A stretch of DNA of 64,000 nucleotides from Cylindrodendrum hubeiense. Lineage: Eukaryota > Ascomycota > Sordariomycetes > Hypocreales > Nectriaceae. Shown here piece after piece: positions 11,766 through 24,720 of the stretch. The stretch spans positions 124,001 to 188,000 of the forward strand of contig JAANBB010000021.1 in the NCBI GenBank assembly GCA_014621425.1, given 5' to 3'. The position numbers and the translations under genes are program-made. Position 1 is the stretch's first letter. The number at the start of each line of letters is the position of its first letter. The notes beneath the pieces are model-generated. The model was not told the DNA's origin and did no database searches. It saw only the letters and a program-made list of their open reading frames with translations.

Positions 11766-14535
11766 ATGGCGACTACTCAACCACCCGAGATAACCGTGCC
11801 GCCACCGCCTCCAGAGAAGACCAGCTTTAGGACCAGATTAAAGGACTGGATCCTGGGCCAAATCGAAGACCGCGAGAATCTTGGAAACCCACTGAGTAAG
11901 AATCATTTCTTGGAGACACTCCGGCATCATAAGCCCAAAGCTGACATTACTTCAAGCGAGGTTATCAGAACACGAGCTCCGAGAAGGCATTCGAGTGCTG
12001 TCCAGCCAACTACCAGGCGTCAGGATGGATGAATTGGAACGAGCGGGACAAGTAGGAAGGGATTCACACGATTACTACTACGTTGCAAAGGGTTCTGCTG
12101 CCGACATATCTCTCCCCGTGACTCTGACACAGAAAGAGAAGATAAGCTTGGTAGAGGAACGAGAGAAGTTGTTCTCTCAGAAGGGGATGTTCATCATAAT
12201 CTGCACCGTATGCTTTGCTGCATTCCTGCAAGGTCATGTGCAGTCGTCCATCAACGCTGGGAGCATATTCGCAGATAGAGTTGGCATCCGTCGCCCCAGA
12301 GACGCCGACGACACCGACTTCGCTACGTCCGCAGAAAATTGGAAGCTCGGGGCCATGAATGCGAGTCCTTTTCTTGTGGCCGCGTTCCCGGGGGCGCCTC
12401 TTGCTCTCCCCTTCAACTATTGCTTTGGACGTCGGGGTACTCTCGGCCTCTCCGCGCTCCTTATCATTGCGAGCTCTTTGGGCTCGGCTTTTGCGACCAC
12501 ATGGGTGCAAGTTCTCGGCGCAAGAGTTGTGGGTGGACTCGGTAAGATGCCCGATCTGTACTGAGCTTGTTGGTCTGATCTCTGGCTGACTCACGAAGGA
12601 ATGGGCATGAAAGCTGTTAGCGCACCTATTCTCGCATCTGAAACCGCCGTGGGTTATTGGAGAGGATCTACTGTCCTAGCTTGGCAGTTATGGTAAGTTT
12701 CCACTCGATTTCTTTGCTTGAGTTGTGCTCATCTGTCATTTATTTCAGGGTTGCGTGTGGCATCATGATTGGATTCGTCGTCAACCTTATTATCGCTGCC
12801 GCGGTTAAGACACTAGAGTCAAGGCCAGAGTTCCCAGACGCCACTAATGATCCTCGCCGTCTTACTCTGCAATTAATTCTCGGTGCGCCCGTGGTACCGG
12901 GATTGCTTCTTCTCGTCGTCGTGTGTTTCTGTTACGAGAGTCCGCGGTTCTACATGCGCCCAGACACGCCAAACTTCAACCTGGAACGAGCCTTCAAGAT
13001 TCTGCTCGCAGTTCGCGAGACCCGTGTAAGCTTGACCTATGATTGACCACTTTTAGTGTCACAACCTAATAGTTAGCGACTGTAGCTCCAAGCCCTCCGA
13101 GATCTGTTGCTCATCTGGTGGTCCAACAGGCTGGAATCCGAGAAAAGAGGCGCTGATTCTGGCATTTCACCAGAGAACAGGAATGAAGATACGGATTCCA
13201 ACACTTCACGAGAGAACGAGAATGAGTGTACGGGCCCTGGCAATCAGCGCCAGAAGCAAAATCCGACCTCGGGCTTAACATACGCCGGTCGCATTCGTCT
13301 CGTGCTTAAACTCTCTGCGCACCAATACACGACTCTCCTGGGAACTCAGAGACTGAGGAATGCTGTTTGGAGTACCTGCACCGTCGCTTTGGCACAGCAA
13401 TTGTGCGGAAGTATGTCTAGATCCACTCCTCTCTCACCATCTTAACTAATGTATCGTCCAGTCAATGTGTTTGCATTTTACTCCAGTGAGTATCGTCGAT
13501 AGCTCGATAGAATATCGCTGACGATTATTAGACGATTTGTTGGGCAACTATGGCGTCAAGAGTAGCATGTCTCACAGCCTCGGGTTCGGTTCGTGGTCAC
13601 TTTTCTCTGCCCAATGTCGCCGTCCTGAGCTAGTCTCGCTAACAAGCCGTTAGGTGCCGTGAATTTCTTCTTCGGATTGCTAGCCATGAGGTCAGTCAAT
13701 GATTTAGCTGCTCGGAGCTGTGACTTACCATATTCAGATCCATCGATACAATCGGTCGAAGAAGATGGCTCCTCGGTACACTACCAATCATGAGTATCTT
13801 TTTGATGGTATCCGCAATCGCCTTCCCTGTGAATGATTCCAATCCGAACCCTGGGCGTGCAAGGAGCATTATTGGAATCGTCTTTATCTACCGTGAGCAC
13901 TACAACCTGCACCGTTTCTAACTTCTTGCTAAACTTTCTCCTAGTATTTGTGGCAGCTTACTCACCCGGCCTTGGTAGTTTTACCCTGCTAGCTGTTGGA
14001 TAATGTACAACTTGCTAATGCTTCCAGGTCCCATCCCCTTTACTCTCGCCAGCGAAAGGTTCGTATCTTTTCTCTCTTCACTATCGCAAAGCTAATAGCC
14101 TCCAGTTTCCCCTTGTCACATCGAGAAGCTGTATGTATAGCCATGAATCCCGATGCCCACTCGCTAACGTCAATCGCGCAGGGTGCCTCGGTCGCGATAT
14201 CTATCAATCTATTATTTGCAGGACTTTTAACAATCCTCTTGCCTACAATTAACACAGCCTTCAAAATACCAGGGACAATAGGATTTTTTGCTGGCTTGAA
14301 CGTGGTTGCATTCATTCTCATATACTTTCTTGTTGAGGAAACAAAGCGACTGACCCTCGAGGAGCTGGATGCAGTTTACGATAATCCGAAAAGCATGTTT
14401 GCGGGCTACCAACTTCGACATAAGATGCCTTACTATATTAAGAAGTATATTTTATGGAGAAGTGATGCTGAGGAACCAAGAAGCTATGATATTTACATCA
14501 TGGATAGGATGGAGAGTAGGGATGAGAACAGTTAG
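11766..14535 (+). CDS. MFS sugar/polyol-type transporter with 13 exons
   Basis: Exons 11766-11895, 11957-12541, 12599-12692, 12749-13025, 13086-13410, 13462-13485, 13532-13588, 13654-13690, 13738-13892, 13945-13974, 14028-14058, 14106-14130 and 14182-14535 stay in phase and give 707 aa. Sugar-porter signs: FGRRGTLG after helix 2, ESPRFYM at the end of helix 6, IDTIGRRRW in the second half, SPGLGPIPFTLASE with SFPLSHREAG, and a C-terminal VEETKRLTLEELD. The GPIPFTLASE box is typical of the fungal inositol/polyol branch of TC 2.A.1.1. It is longer than the usual 500-550 aa because of a hydrophilic N-terminus of about 120 residues and a 90-residue acidic central loop. Several exons are only 24-37 nt, which is unusual for fungi. 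Substrate not determinable. Confidence 0.85.
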
Positions 14536-16397
14536 AGGTACCATACAGCGGAAAAGCTTTCGATGTATTGAAACTAATTTGATATGTTGCCTATTGCAAA
14601 ACTGAAGGCACGAACAACGTACTGAACAACAAATAATAGACAATAAACTAGATGCATAAATAATTATTAAGTCTGATGCCTAAAGTTATTTCCCGACGAA
14701 GCTCAATACTCTGGTTTTCTTTATAGCTGTGTGATAATGTCAGCCTCCCTCGTTCACCGTCGATCGCCATGGGTCGGTCGTAATGACGAAGGAGTATCGT
14801 CTTAATCACCACGCAATTGTCAACCACATGATACATAGGATACAGAGTATTTCAGATATTCCGTGTAGTGAGCTCGCGCTAATGGCAAGTTCATCCTGGC
14901 GTCTACGCTGGGGTCGATTACCGCCGTACTTGATTAGGTGCGTTGGTACCAATGGCTCATCTCGTGGTCCACTAAGAGGGCGTTGTCTTGGTGTTTGCAT
15001 TCCCAGTCACTTAGCCCTTGTGTTCAGCACCTGAGCCATTGCAGGATATTTTCACAATTTGAAGAATATTATTACGGCTAAATTAGTCGGGGTAATAGCT
15101 TGGCTTTTGTGTTGAAAAACTGGCGGCCCAAACGACAAATCCACGGCTGCCTATTCCCAACTGGACTACGATAAGAACCGAAGTCTTTTCAATTAGCTCC
15201 TTATTTACCTCACTACTATCTCCCGATCATAGCAGGCAGGAATGAGCTCAATTTTGACAGTAATCTCAGAGATTGACAGAGGCTGTTGGAGCCATGACCG
15301 GCCAAGATGGCACTCTAAGCGTCAGATGTCGCGAGAAGGTGAGTAGCTAAAAGATTTGTTATACAGAGAAAACTGTAGCACCGATTGATGCTTCTTCACA
15401 GGCAGGCGATGTCACCCATTTTGTCCACTTAGAGGCATTCTACAACTAACAATGGACAAGCTATTGACTCATAATTGCTGTTCACTGGCGTCACCATCCC
15501 CATCATTCTGGCGGGCTGTTCAGTCCCGATTTAGGTGGTGTTCCGGAAATGATTCCGGGCGCGTTACTTGGGAGGTTTCCGGTTCATACGCGTGCCTCAT
15601 TCAGGCTTAGCTCTGGACAGGAAAGGGGCATTTCTTGTAGTCACAGAACGGGCCGAAAATCGATTCGCAGAGATCATCGCATTTAAAGCTAAGATAATGA
15701 GGGGAATCTCAATGAAATTGAGGCCTTAAGACTAGGCAATACCTGCTACAAAAACCTTCCAGGCTTGGCGGAACCTGCCGAGAAAGGGTTCAAATTTCAG
15801 TCACACTGTATCAGATGTGCTCATACTCGGATGTTCCACTCTTGAGACACCTACTCTCCCCGCTTCTAGGTATCAGGGGAAGGAGGGGAAAAGTCCTCTT
15901 GTTCGAAGCCGCCAAATCGCCCCAAGAGATGGGCCACGTATGATCTAACTGCAGACGTAAACAATTACTGCTCGAACCTCCTGTACTGACTCGCTCAGCG
16001 GTTTCATTGGCCCATCAAGTATCGAGATCGTTGGTACGGAGCATAAGATTCAGCGGCGTTGGCCTAGATCACCAACTACGAGACAAGCTTTCCACTTACG
16101 ATGCTAGCGTGTGGAATTGTCCGAGCGCGGGGCACGTTTTCTATTTCCCCGGCGACGAATGCAATTGGGTGCTGAAGAGAATGACAATCTGTGTCTCATT
16201 AATTTGCTAGTGGTGCTATCAAACGGGCACTGTGCCGGGCGCTATTGTCTTCACACTTCTCTCAGGGGTAGCTGGCACTTAGCGGCTTCATTAATCTGGA
16301 GACATTTATCTGGAGACACCTCCCTCGAAGCCAACCACGAGGCTTTTCCCACGATTGCGAATCCAGCTATTGCTTCTGTCAGATATCCACCACGACC
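14536..16397. other. Gene-free stretch before the split membrane-protein gene
   Basis: About 1.86 kb with only short incidental frames (for example 14783-15034 and 16007-16210). Base composition is ordinary, with no RIP signature, although the retroelement begins only about 290 bases further on. I see no gene. Confidence 0.4.
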
Positions 16398-16678
16398 ATG
16401 GCCTCAACACCCATCGATCCCATCTTCGTTGAAGCATGTATCTATCTCGGCATTAGTATCTCCGTCATCCTCTTCCGAATATTCTGCCGCACCAAGCAGG
16501 GCGGCATTCGCAATCTCCAGCCCGATGACTACATAATGCTCGTCCTTATCATCCCCCTCATTGGAGAGACATTCTTGGGCTACACTATTGGCACATGGTA
16601 TCATGGTCTCACTAACAGCGGCATGACTGATGAGCAGCGTGCTGCACTGTCACCTGATAGTGACGAGTATAAACGGAG

Positions 16679-16682
16679 GTAT
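16679..16682. repeat. Target-site duplication, left copy (GTAT)
   Basis: The four bases GTAT directly precede the LTR terminus TGAAGCGG and recur directly after the right LTR at 29423-29426. They are also the first four bases of the host gene's intron 1. Confidence 0.85.
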
Positions 16683-17209
16683 TGAAGCGGCGGGAAAGGG
16701 ATCTTAGCCCAACACCAAAGTAGATGCCCTCCCATAGAAATCCTCAATCAAGCGTCGGCAGCAAGTCTCCCTGGGTTGGGTGTACGCGTAGGCCACAGCT
16801 AGAGCTATCGGCTACTATCTCTTGATTCTGGGTTCTTAAGGAAGGAAAGTATCTAATTAGATACTTAGCTGAAGAAATAATAGTCTTTGCGTTAATAAGG
16901 TATTAAAAACCGTGATTAATATGATAAAAAACCTGACCTTAAAGACTCGGGCATGACTAATAGTAAAGAAAATCAAGGGAAAATTACAAATTAATATAAG
17001 TAATACAGAAAATTAAGAAGATTTTATTAGGAGGATTAGAAAAGGTCTTATTCCTCTACCAAACTATCCTTTCAAAAGGTTTCTCTTATATATTAATATT
17101 TCCTAATACCTAAGATCTCTAATCAGAGATCTTCCCTTTTATCCACCCTCCTAGATAGCCCCACATTTCTTAGCCCTTCCTATCTGATATGATAATCCCC
17201 GCCACTTCA
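16683..17209 (-). repeat. Left LTR (3' LTR of the minus-oriented element), 527 bp
   Basis: Begins TGAAGCGGCGGG and ends CCGCCACTTCA. The outer part up to about 16,850 keeps ordinary GC content, whereas the inner part is progressively converted (C to T, G to A). Aligns base for base with 28896-29422. Confidence 0.92.
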
Positions 17210-17922
17210 TATCTCCTCTGCGATCTGATAATTATCCTCGAGCAGGCCAAGATCGCACACCCTAATTCCTTCAAGTTTTAATTTAATTCTCCTATCTAAT
17301 CTTATCTCCCTATTAAGAAATATCTATTTAAATACTTTCCGCCCTTTAATTCTTCCCTATTTAATATCCTAATCCCTTAGATCTATCCCTATCCTTATCT
17401 TTACTATTTAATTAGAAATATATAAATAGTCTCCTTACTTAATCTTCTCTATTAATATCTCTTAGTATATTATTAGTAATATTCCTCCTAGTTAATTCTT
17501 ATAATTAAAGATAATATAATATATTTATAAATAATATTAATAATATTATTTTATTAGGTAATAGATATTAATCCCTCTAGAATAAAGGTTATAAAGATCT
17601 TTATCTTGGATAGGAATTGAGTTTTCCGGTTAATAATTCTAGGAAGGTCTATTAGGTCTATTTTAATAGTTATTTTCTCGGTTCTTATATTTATCTTAAT
17701 CTCTTTATAAGTATTATAATTAGTAAAGATAGACTAGTTAATTATAGTCTTTATAATTCCCCTCTTAATAATATAGGGTATAATAATAGTTAATTTCTAC
17801 TCTTAAATTTATATAGTTATAAGAGATCTCTTTAAAGGTTATAAAAAAACTTTCTAGGATCCTATTATTAATAGTATATCTTTTATTAAGTGATTATTAT
17901 AGATAGAATTCTTAGACTTTTT

Positions 17923-18012
17923 CTTTATTAATCTTTCCTTTATTAATACTTCCTTTATTAATTTTCCCTTTATTAAAGCTTTCTTTATAAATATACTCTT
18001 TATTAAGATATT
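17923..18012 (-). repeat. Six tandem 15-bp units inside the retroelement tail
   Basis: Units start with CTTTATTAA on the plus strand at 17923, 17938, 17953, 17968, 17983 and 17998. A 15-bp period keeps frame, and on the minus strand the units translate as pentapeptides of the form INKGK/INKGS. The pattern fits a former protein repeat whose codons were shifted by RIP. Confidence 0.7.
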
Positions 18013-20266
18013 AGACTTAATTAGTCTAAGCTATTAATCTTTAAGAATTATAATCTCTCTATTAAAATCTTAAAATAATATTATAATATTAATATTATCT
18101 ATTTATAGGGTAAAAGATATAATAGGTTTTATCTAGGCTATCTTAATATCTTAAATTCTATAAATTAACTTTTTAATTATATTAACTCTATTTATCTTCT
18201 AGTCTAATCCCTCTAATTTCTTAATAATAATCTTATTAATTAGGGTTAGGACTCTTAATTAGATTAAGAATAATCTAATTAATAGAGTTAATTTTATTAA
18301 AATATAACTAAGAGTCTTACTAACTAATTATATAAAATTAAAGGAGATAATACTAATAGCTATAATACTCTTTAAATAGAATAGATTATTATAAATACTT
18401 ATATTATATTTTCTATATTTAATAACTAGATTAACTAATAGTTTAAACTTTAAGTTAGAAATATTATAATAATATATCTTACTTTTATAGAAATCTTATC
18501 TAAATAGAACTAGATTATAGGGAATAAGATAAAAAATATTACTTAATTTTCCCTTTATAATTTCTTCCTAAAAGACTATAATATACTTACTAATAGGTAT
18601 ATAAAAATCTGAGATTTTAATCTTATTATTTAAATTAAGGGAGATATAAGAGATATTATTAGGTTTAGATATATTAAAATTATAGATCCCTTTATAATAT
18701 TTTATATTCTAAATATTAACTTTATCTATAATAATATATTAGAAATAGCTTTTAATATAATTAAGGTAGATAGGATCCTTTAATTTATATATCTTATTAA
18801 TTAGGATCTTTATTTATTAATCCCGGAATTATAAGATAAATCTAATCTTATCCTTTATATTATTAGAAAACCTGGGTATTATCTTATAGCTAATCTCTAA
18901 TATTATTATTAGAAATAATAAGCTTATAAGATCTTAAAGAGCTATAACTACTTAAAATATACCTAAAAATCTATATTCCTAATATCTATTTTATAAAATA
19001 ATTAATATATTATAAATAATAAAGTTATAAAGATATTTATTCTTAGTTAAGATCTCCCTCTAGATAGTAATTAGAATATTATATCTCTTTTCTTATCCCT
19101 TACTTATAGTATTAAAGATATAAAGATAGTAATCTTTCTAGTCCTAAATATAGATTATCTAATATATTATACTAGTAAAATAGGCAATCCTAATAAAAAA
19201 TTAATAATTAAAAGAGATCTCTTATAGAGGTTAGAACTCTAGGTTTAGTTAGTCCTTTATAATATATACTCTTTTAGCTAGCTAGATATAGGAAAATTCA
19301 GATTACTTTTACTTATTAGCCTTAATAGTTAAGAATATTAGACTAATACTTATAATAATAATAGCTATAAGATCCTTTAAACTATAAGTCAGGGTCCTTA
19401 TAAAGGCTAAGAGTCTAAAATTACTAGATATATTTTCTTTATGAATATCCTATAGGAGGTCCTAGAGATTAGTATAATAATTTTCTTAAAATCTAAATTA
19501 TTTCTTATTAAAGTTTAGATTTAATATAATAGTTATAGCCTATTTCTTAATTAAATCTTTATTATCAAGGATTAGTCTCTTTATAATCTTTAGGTCCTAA
19601 TAGGATTAGTTAAGTCTTAATTAGATAAAAGCTAGTTACTTATTAAAATATAAATATAGAGATAAAGTAGATAATTTCTCTTCTATATATAAAAAGTTCT
19701 ATTAACCTTCTTTATTTATAATATATTATTCCCAAAAAATCTCTCTAATATTAGGATAGAACCTCCCCTTATTTTTTATTTTATCTCGGGGTTAGGCTAT
19801 AATTATAATAAGTAACAAAGAATATTAAGGTCTATATTTTAGGCTATATAAAGAAAAGTATCTAATAAGATCTTTATTTAAATTAGATCTTAAAAGGAAA
19901 AGAATTACACTTAAAATAATAGTATAAATAAGATAGTAATATTATTAAAATATATATAAAAAGGAGATTTAAATAATCTAGGAAAGTGTTATCTAATAGG
20001 GTATTTTTCAGTATATTAGAACTATATATACCTAGTCTTTAAGTCTATAATAATTTAAGGAGAGGTTTATCCTTTATCCCTAACTTTATCTACTTAAATA
20101 AATATTAAAATCCTAGTAAATAAAGATAACCTATACTCTTAAGGCTCTCTAATTTATAGTAAACCTTTAAGCTTTAAGTCTTAAGAAATTTCCCCTTTCT
20201 TCTATATATTTCTCTCTTTCTCTTCTAATTTTAATTAAGTTATCTTAATTACTTTTATAACTTTCT

Positions 20267-20291
20267 ATTATTATTATTACTATTATTATTA
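20267..20291. repeat. TAT/ATT trinucleotide microsatellite
   Basis: Run of about eight TAT/TAC triplets within the RIP-mutated element interior. No functional meaning inferred. Confidence 0.7.
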
Positions 20292-21999
20292 GTCTTTTCT
20301 TATCTTTATAATAATTTCCTTTTAGGATAAGCTTATTATACTCTCTGAGATTTCTTATTCTAAGCTTCCTGATATTTAGATACTAACTAAATATTATATT
20401 AAGTATTTCCAGTTTAATTATTAAGCTAATATTTATTAGAAGGGTTAAGATAATATTCTTTTCAAGTCCTTTCTTATAAGTGATCTTAATATTACTCTTA
20501 TCTTAATAACTTTCTTTTCCCTATTTCTAACTTAATCCTTTATCTAATAAGATACTTTTCTAGGTATTTAAGATATTCTGGGTCTGGTTCTGTGATTTCT
20601 AGGCTCTTAATTAACTTGACTGTCTAATATATATAAAATTAGATATCTAGTTTCTCTCTATTAATAAGACTTCTACCATATTTATCTAGTTCCTTTACTA
20701 GCTTTCTTTCTGGGATATCTCTATTTAAGCCAGGATCGGGTTATTAGCTAGTTATAGCCTTTAGTCTGTCTATATCCCTACTAAATAGGCTTATTTAGGA
20801 GAGTATTTCCTCTTATCTCTGCTAATCTAGTTATATTATCTTAAGGCCCTAATTATGGCCTTTATTAGTACTATTAACCTGATTATATATTATTATTATA
20901 TTTATAGTTACCTTTTAATAATAACTCACTTTAATAAGCAGATCCTAATTCCTTTCCCTATCTATATCTTAATCCTATCCTTTATAGGTGGCTAGTATAC
21001 TAATTGCCTTTCATATAACTGATCTGATTATAATTAGAAATATCTCTATGGATATCTCTCTTAGATCTCTTATAAGAGCCCTTAAAATTACTCTCTTAAT
21101 AATTCTATTATTAATTTCAATTCTGCAAAGACTTATATAATTAATTAGTTTAACTATATCTCTTATTCTTATATTATTTTAGAATATCTATCTAAATAGG
21201 AAGGCTTTTCTAATTAAGAGGTCTATTAGTAAGCTTCTCTGGTTTTTACCTAGGTCCTTAGATCTGATTATTATACCTTCTGAATATTAAGTTTTATCTT
21301 TCTAATCTATTATTATTAGGATTAATAATAATCTTAAAGAAATAAACCCTTAGATCCTTCTAATTACTTTATTCTTATCTTTTTCTAGTAATTCTTTTCC
21401 CTTATAATCTTATAATTTCTTTTTTTATTCTCTTTATCTAATTAACTTCTCAGATCTTTTATATAGCTTTATATCTAGCCTATATATATAAAGATATAAC
21501 TAGTTATTATCTAGGTTAAAAAATTTAATAGTTTACTTATAATTTTATAGTTTATCTTATTATCTTATAAAGTCTAATCTTTATTAATTCCTTACTATCT
21601 TCTTATATAATAATATTATTATCCCCAGTAAATATTATATCCTAAATATCTAATTAGATATTTTTAAATAATTTATATTAATCCCGNACTTCCTAGGATA
21701 TCTCTAAGATATATACTTTAAAGTTTAGTTTAGATTCTTATTATAGTTATTAGATGTGATCTGAGTTAGGTTTTCCTTGATCTGGATTTTATAATCTTAG
21801 TTCTATAGTATATTAAAGTATATTATTAGATACTTTCTTATTTGTACTTAAAGTTTCCTCTCTATTTAGTTATCCTAGGATATTAGGGTTATCTGAATTA
21901 GTTTACTATCCTTAATTATCTTTGATAAATATCTTAAGCTAGTCTCTATAATTAGAACTAGGAATTAGAATATTATCTAGGATCTCTAAGATATAAGCT

Positions 22000-23100
22000 T
22001 TAATCTTATTTAGTATCTTGGTGATTTAGTAGGGTCCTTACTATTTAGGCTTGAGCTTTACTATACTAGATAGGTTATTCTAGTTTCTGATATTATACTA
22101 AAGGACTAGATTTCCTTTCTTTAATAGTTCTTTCCTTAGCTTAAAGGTATTATATATTATAGTCTTTTATACTAGAGATCTCCTATATTTAATAACTCTT
22201 TCCCTTATAATCTTAATATCTTTATACTTTCTTTTTAAGATCTAGATCCTTATAGTTATAATATTATCCCTTATTAGGATATTATCTTAGTTAATTAGTC
22301 TTTAAGTAAGGACTTTTACTTCTAAAAGAAAGATAGGTTTTTATTTATATAAAAGAAAGAATAGGGAAATACTATAAGACCCTTAAATAACTAACCTATC
22401 TACTAGTAATACTAGGTCTATTAGGTTAATCTATTTATCTTAATCTCTAAGTTTCTTAAAGTAATTTATTATAAAGATATATCTAATTTTAATAAGCCTA
22501 TTAACCTTAATATTATAGGTTAATATCTTAATAATTATAATATCTAGGTCTTTGAGTTCCTCTAGGATCCCTTTCTCTAATTCTAATCTATTATCTGTAA
22601 TTATCTTTAATAATATATTATAATAATAGAGAATTCTCTTAATTAACTTCCTAATATAGAAGGCTATAAGACTAGGGGCTAGTATTATCTTTATCTATCC
22701 TATAAGGTCATATCTAGTCTTAATAAGGAACTTTATCCCTTAATTTAGAGATAGATATTAAATGTCTATATAGATCTTTATTATTAAATATTAAGGGATA
22801 ATTAGATATCCCTCTTCTAAAGATCTCTAAGTATTATATATTTAGTATACTTAATAGGTCTATAATATAGTCTCTAGATTATATCTTATACCCTTCTAAA
22901 AATATCTTAAGTTAAGTAATTTAAGTATAACCTCTTAATCTTTATGACCTCCTTTAATATAATAGGATCTTATTAAATGCTTTTTAAGGTCCTAAAAGTT
23001 AATAATAAGAGCTGGGTTATCCTCTAGTCTAATTACTCTCTTCTATAATCTACCTCCCCGAATAAAGAACTATATTACTTTCTCTCTTAATCTCTTAAAG
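22000..23100 (-). pseudogene. Integrase region of the retroelement, decayed
   Basis: On the minus strand a frame near 22,605-22,580 reads ITDNRLE, corresponding to the TDN-G-x-E-F box of retroviral-type integrases with Gly changed to Arg. Further on, at about 22,040-22,012, GPY-x-I with KLKPK before it marks the C-terminal GPY/F module of Ty3/Gypsy integrases. Frames are interrupted by many TAA/TAG codons. It would have inserted cDNA into chromatin but cannot be expressed now. Limits are approximate. Confidence 0.75.
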
Positions 23101-23679
23101 TCTTTAAAAATAATCCCTTAAGGTCTATTTAATAAGGTTAAGTATTTGGCTAGTATAAGCTATTAACTCTTATAGTATTCTTTAAAGGTAGTCCCTTCTA
23201 GGCTAAATAGAAGGGTATTAAGGTAAGTGTTAATAATCTCCTTAATATCTTCTTTAATCTCCTAATCCTGATAGTCTGATTTTCCTAGCCCTTTCCTTAA
23301 GAGTCTATCTATAATTCTATTCTTAATACCAGGGATATATCTAATTATAAAATCAAAGATTAATAGATAGTTAATCTATCTAATAACTATTACCCCTAGG
23401 ATATTATCTATCTTATAATTAATCTAATTAACTAGAATCCTAGAATCTATTTCTAAGATAAAATAAACACTATATAGATATATTTATAAGTATCTAATAA
23501 TATATAAAGCTCCTTTATATTCAAGCTTTATTATATTATAGTATTATTCAGTCTTAGTCTAAGTCCCGTATTCAAATTATACTAAGTATCTCTTACTATC
23601 ACAGATTTATATTAAGATAGTATCCTATCCTTCCTAATAGATATTAATTATTAGAATAATCTCTTTATTTTTATTTAAA

Positions 23680-24720
23680 AGGTTAATAGTAACTAGGATA
23701 GGGGCCTTGATAATCTTATCTTTTAGAATAGTTATAATTTTCTATTAGTCTTTACTCTATATCCAGACTATATCTTTCTTAAGAAGAATAATTAGGGGTT
23801 TAGCTATCCAAGTATAATCTCTAATCTAGATATAATAATAGCCAGATATCCCTAGGAAAGCTCTGATTTATTTTAGATTATAATACCTTTCCTATTTAGT
23901 AATCTTAATAACTTTAGCCTTATTAGGCTTGTGATTATTTATTTTATAAAGATAGCCCACTATAATAGCTATTTTCTAATAGAAAATAGACTTCTTAACT
24001 AAAATTATATATCCTAATAGCTCTATATTCACAAAAACCTTATCCAGGTTAATAAGATATTCTAGGATAAATCTTCTAACTCTAGGGAGAGCTTCCTCCT
24101 CACTATACTTAGTTTCCGGGCTCTTAATAGTAATATTATTCATAAAGGCCCTAGTTATATTATTTAATAGATCAAATAATATCCTTATTATAACTCTAAT
24201 AAATTAGGCTATTAAATTTATAGGTTCTTGGGATAGTGTATATAATCTTAATAGTCTAATTAAGATATTAAAGGTTATTAGGTCTTAGCTTTCCTTAGCT
24301 AAGATAACTTAATTATAACCTGAGAAGAAATCTAATAAAAATAGGATTTTATATATCCTGAACTTAATAGAGAAATTATCAATCTCTTAAGATATTATAC
24401 TATTCCTAATAGTATAGGTATTATACTTTATTATTAAGTTAATAAGCCTAAGATTATTATTTTTCTTAGAGATAAGAATCTAGTAATTCTAATAGGTAAT
24501 ATAACTTTCCTTTAAAATACCTCTCTTTATTCTTATTATTAAGAGCTCTATAATCTTTTTCTTTAAAATATAAAAGATATAAATATTCCCTTCTTATTAG
24601 ACTATATAGAATATAATCTTAATAACTTATAGAGGAACTATTTATTTATCTAATATCCCCTTTTCCTTAAAGGTCTAAGTTAAGATTATTTCCCTATTAA
24701 AAAGGATCTATAGGAAGATA
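23680..24720 (-). pseudogene. Reverse transcriptase region of the retroelement, decayed
   Basis: Minus-strand translation shows ordered RT blocks of fungal Gypsy polyproteins: NNNLRLINLI, YTIRN, LLDFFSGYN (motif with the first catalytic Asp at 24330-24332), RAFMNNITIKSPE where (F/Y)-x-DD is expected, then EEEALPRVRRF, NLDKVF and the connection motif IRAFLGISGYYY, followed by KPLIILLKKD. The two active-site aspartates at 24135-24140 read as Asn-Asn. Premature stops occur throughout. The identification is secure from block order; the enzyme is dead. Confidence 0.85.

Larger units (their letters stand above)
17210..21900 (-). other. Unassigned 4.7-kb tail of the retroelement, coding-like remnants
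   Basis: Between the integrase end and the 3' LTR. Read on the minus strand, stretches around 21.6-20.5 kb and 20.0-18.3 kb give long frames interrupted only by TAA or TAG, the stops RIP makes from CAA, CAG, CGA and TGG codons. This suggests one or more former ORFs downstream of pol. I could not assign a family. One ambiguous base (n) is at 21687 and a TAT-type microsatellite is at 20267-20291. Confidence 0.45.

Noticed and set aside
18300..20000. A DUF3435/tyrosine-recombinase-like signal in the tail of the retroelement (R-D-x-L followed by V-F and Tyr on the minus strand)
   Set aside because: Only a few residues match and spacing to the next conserved blocks is wrong. In RIP-shifted sequence such matches arise easily.
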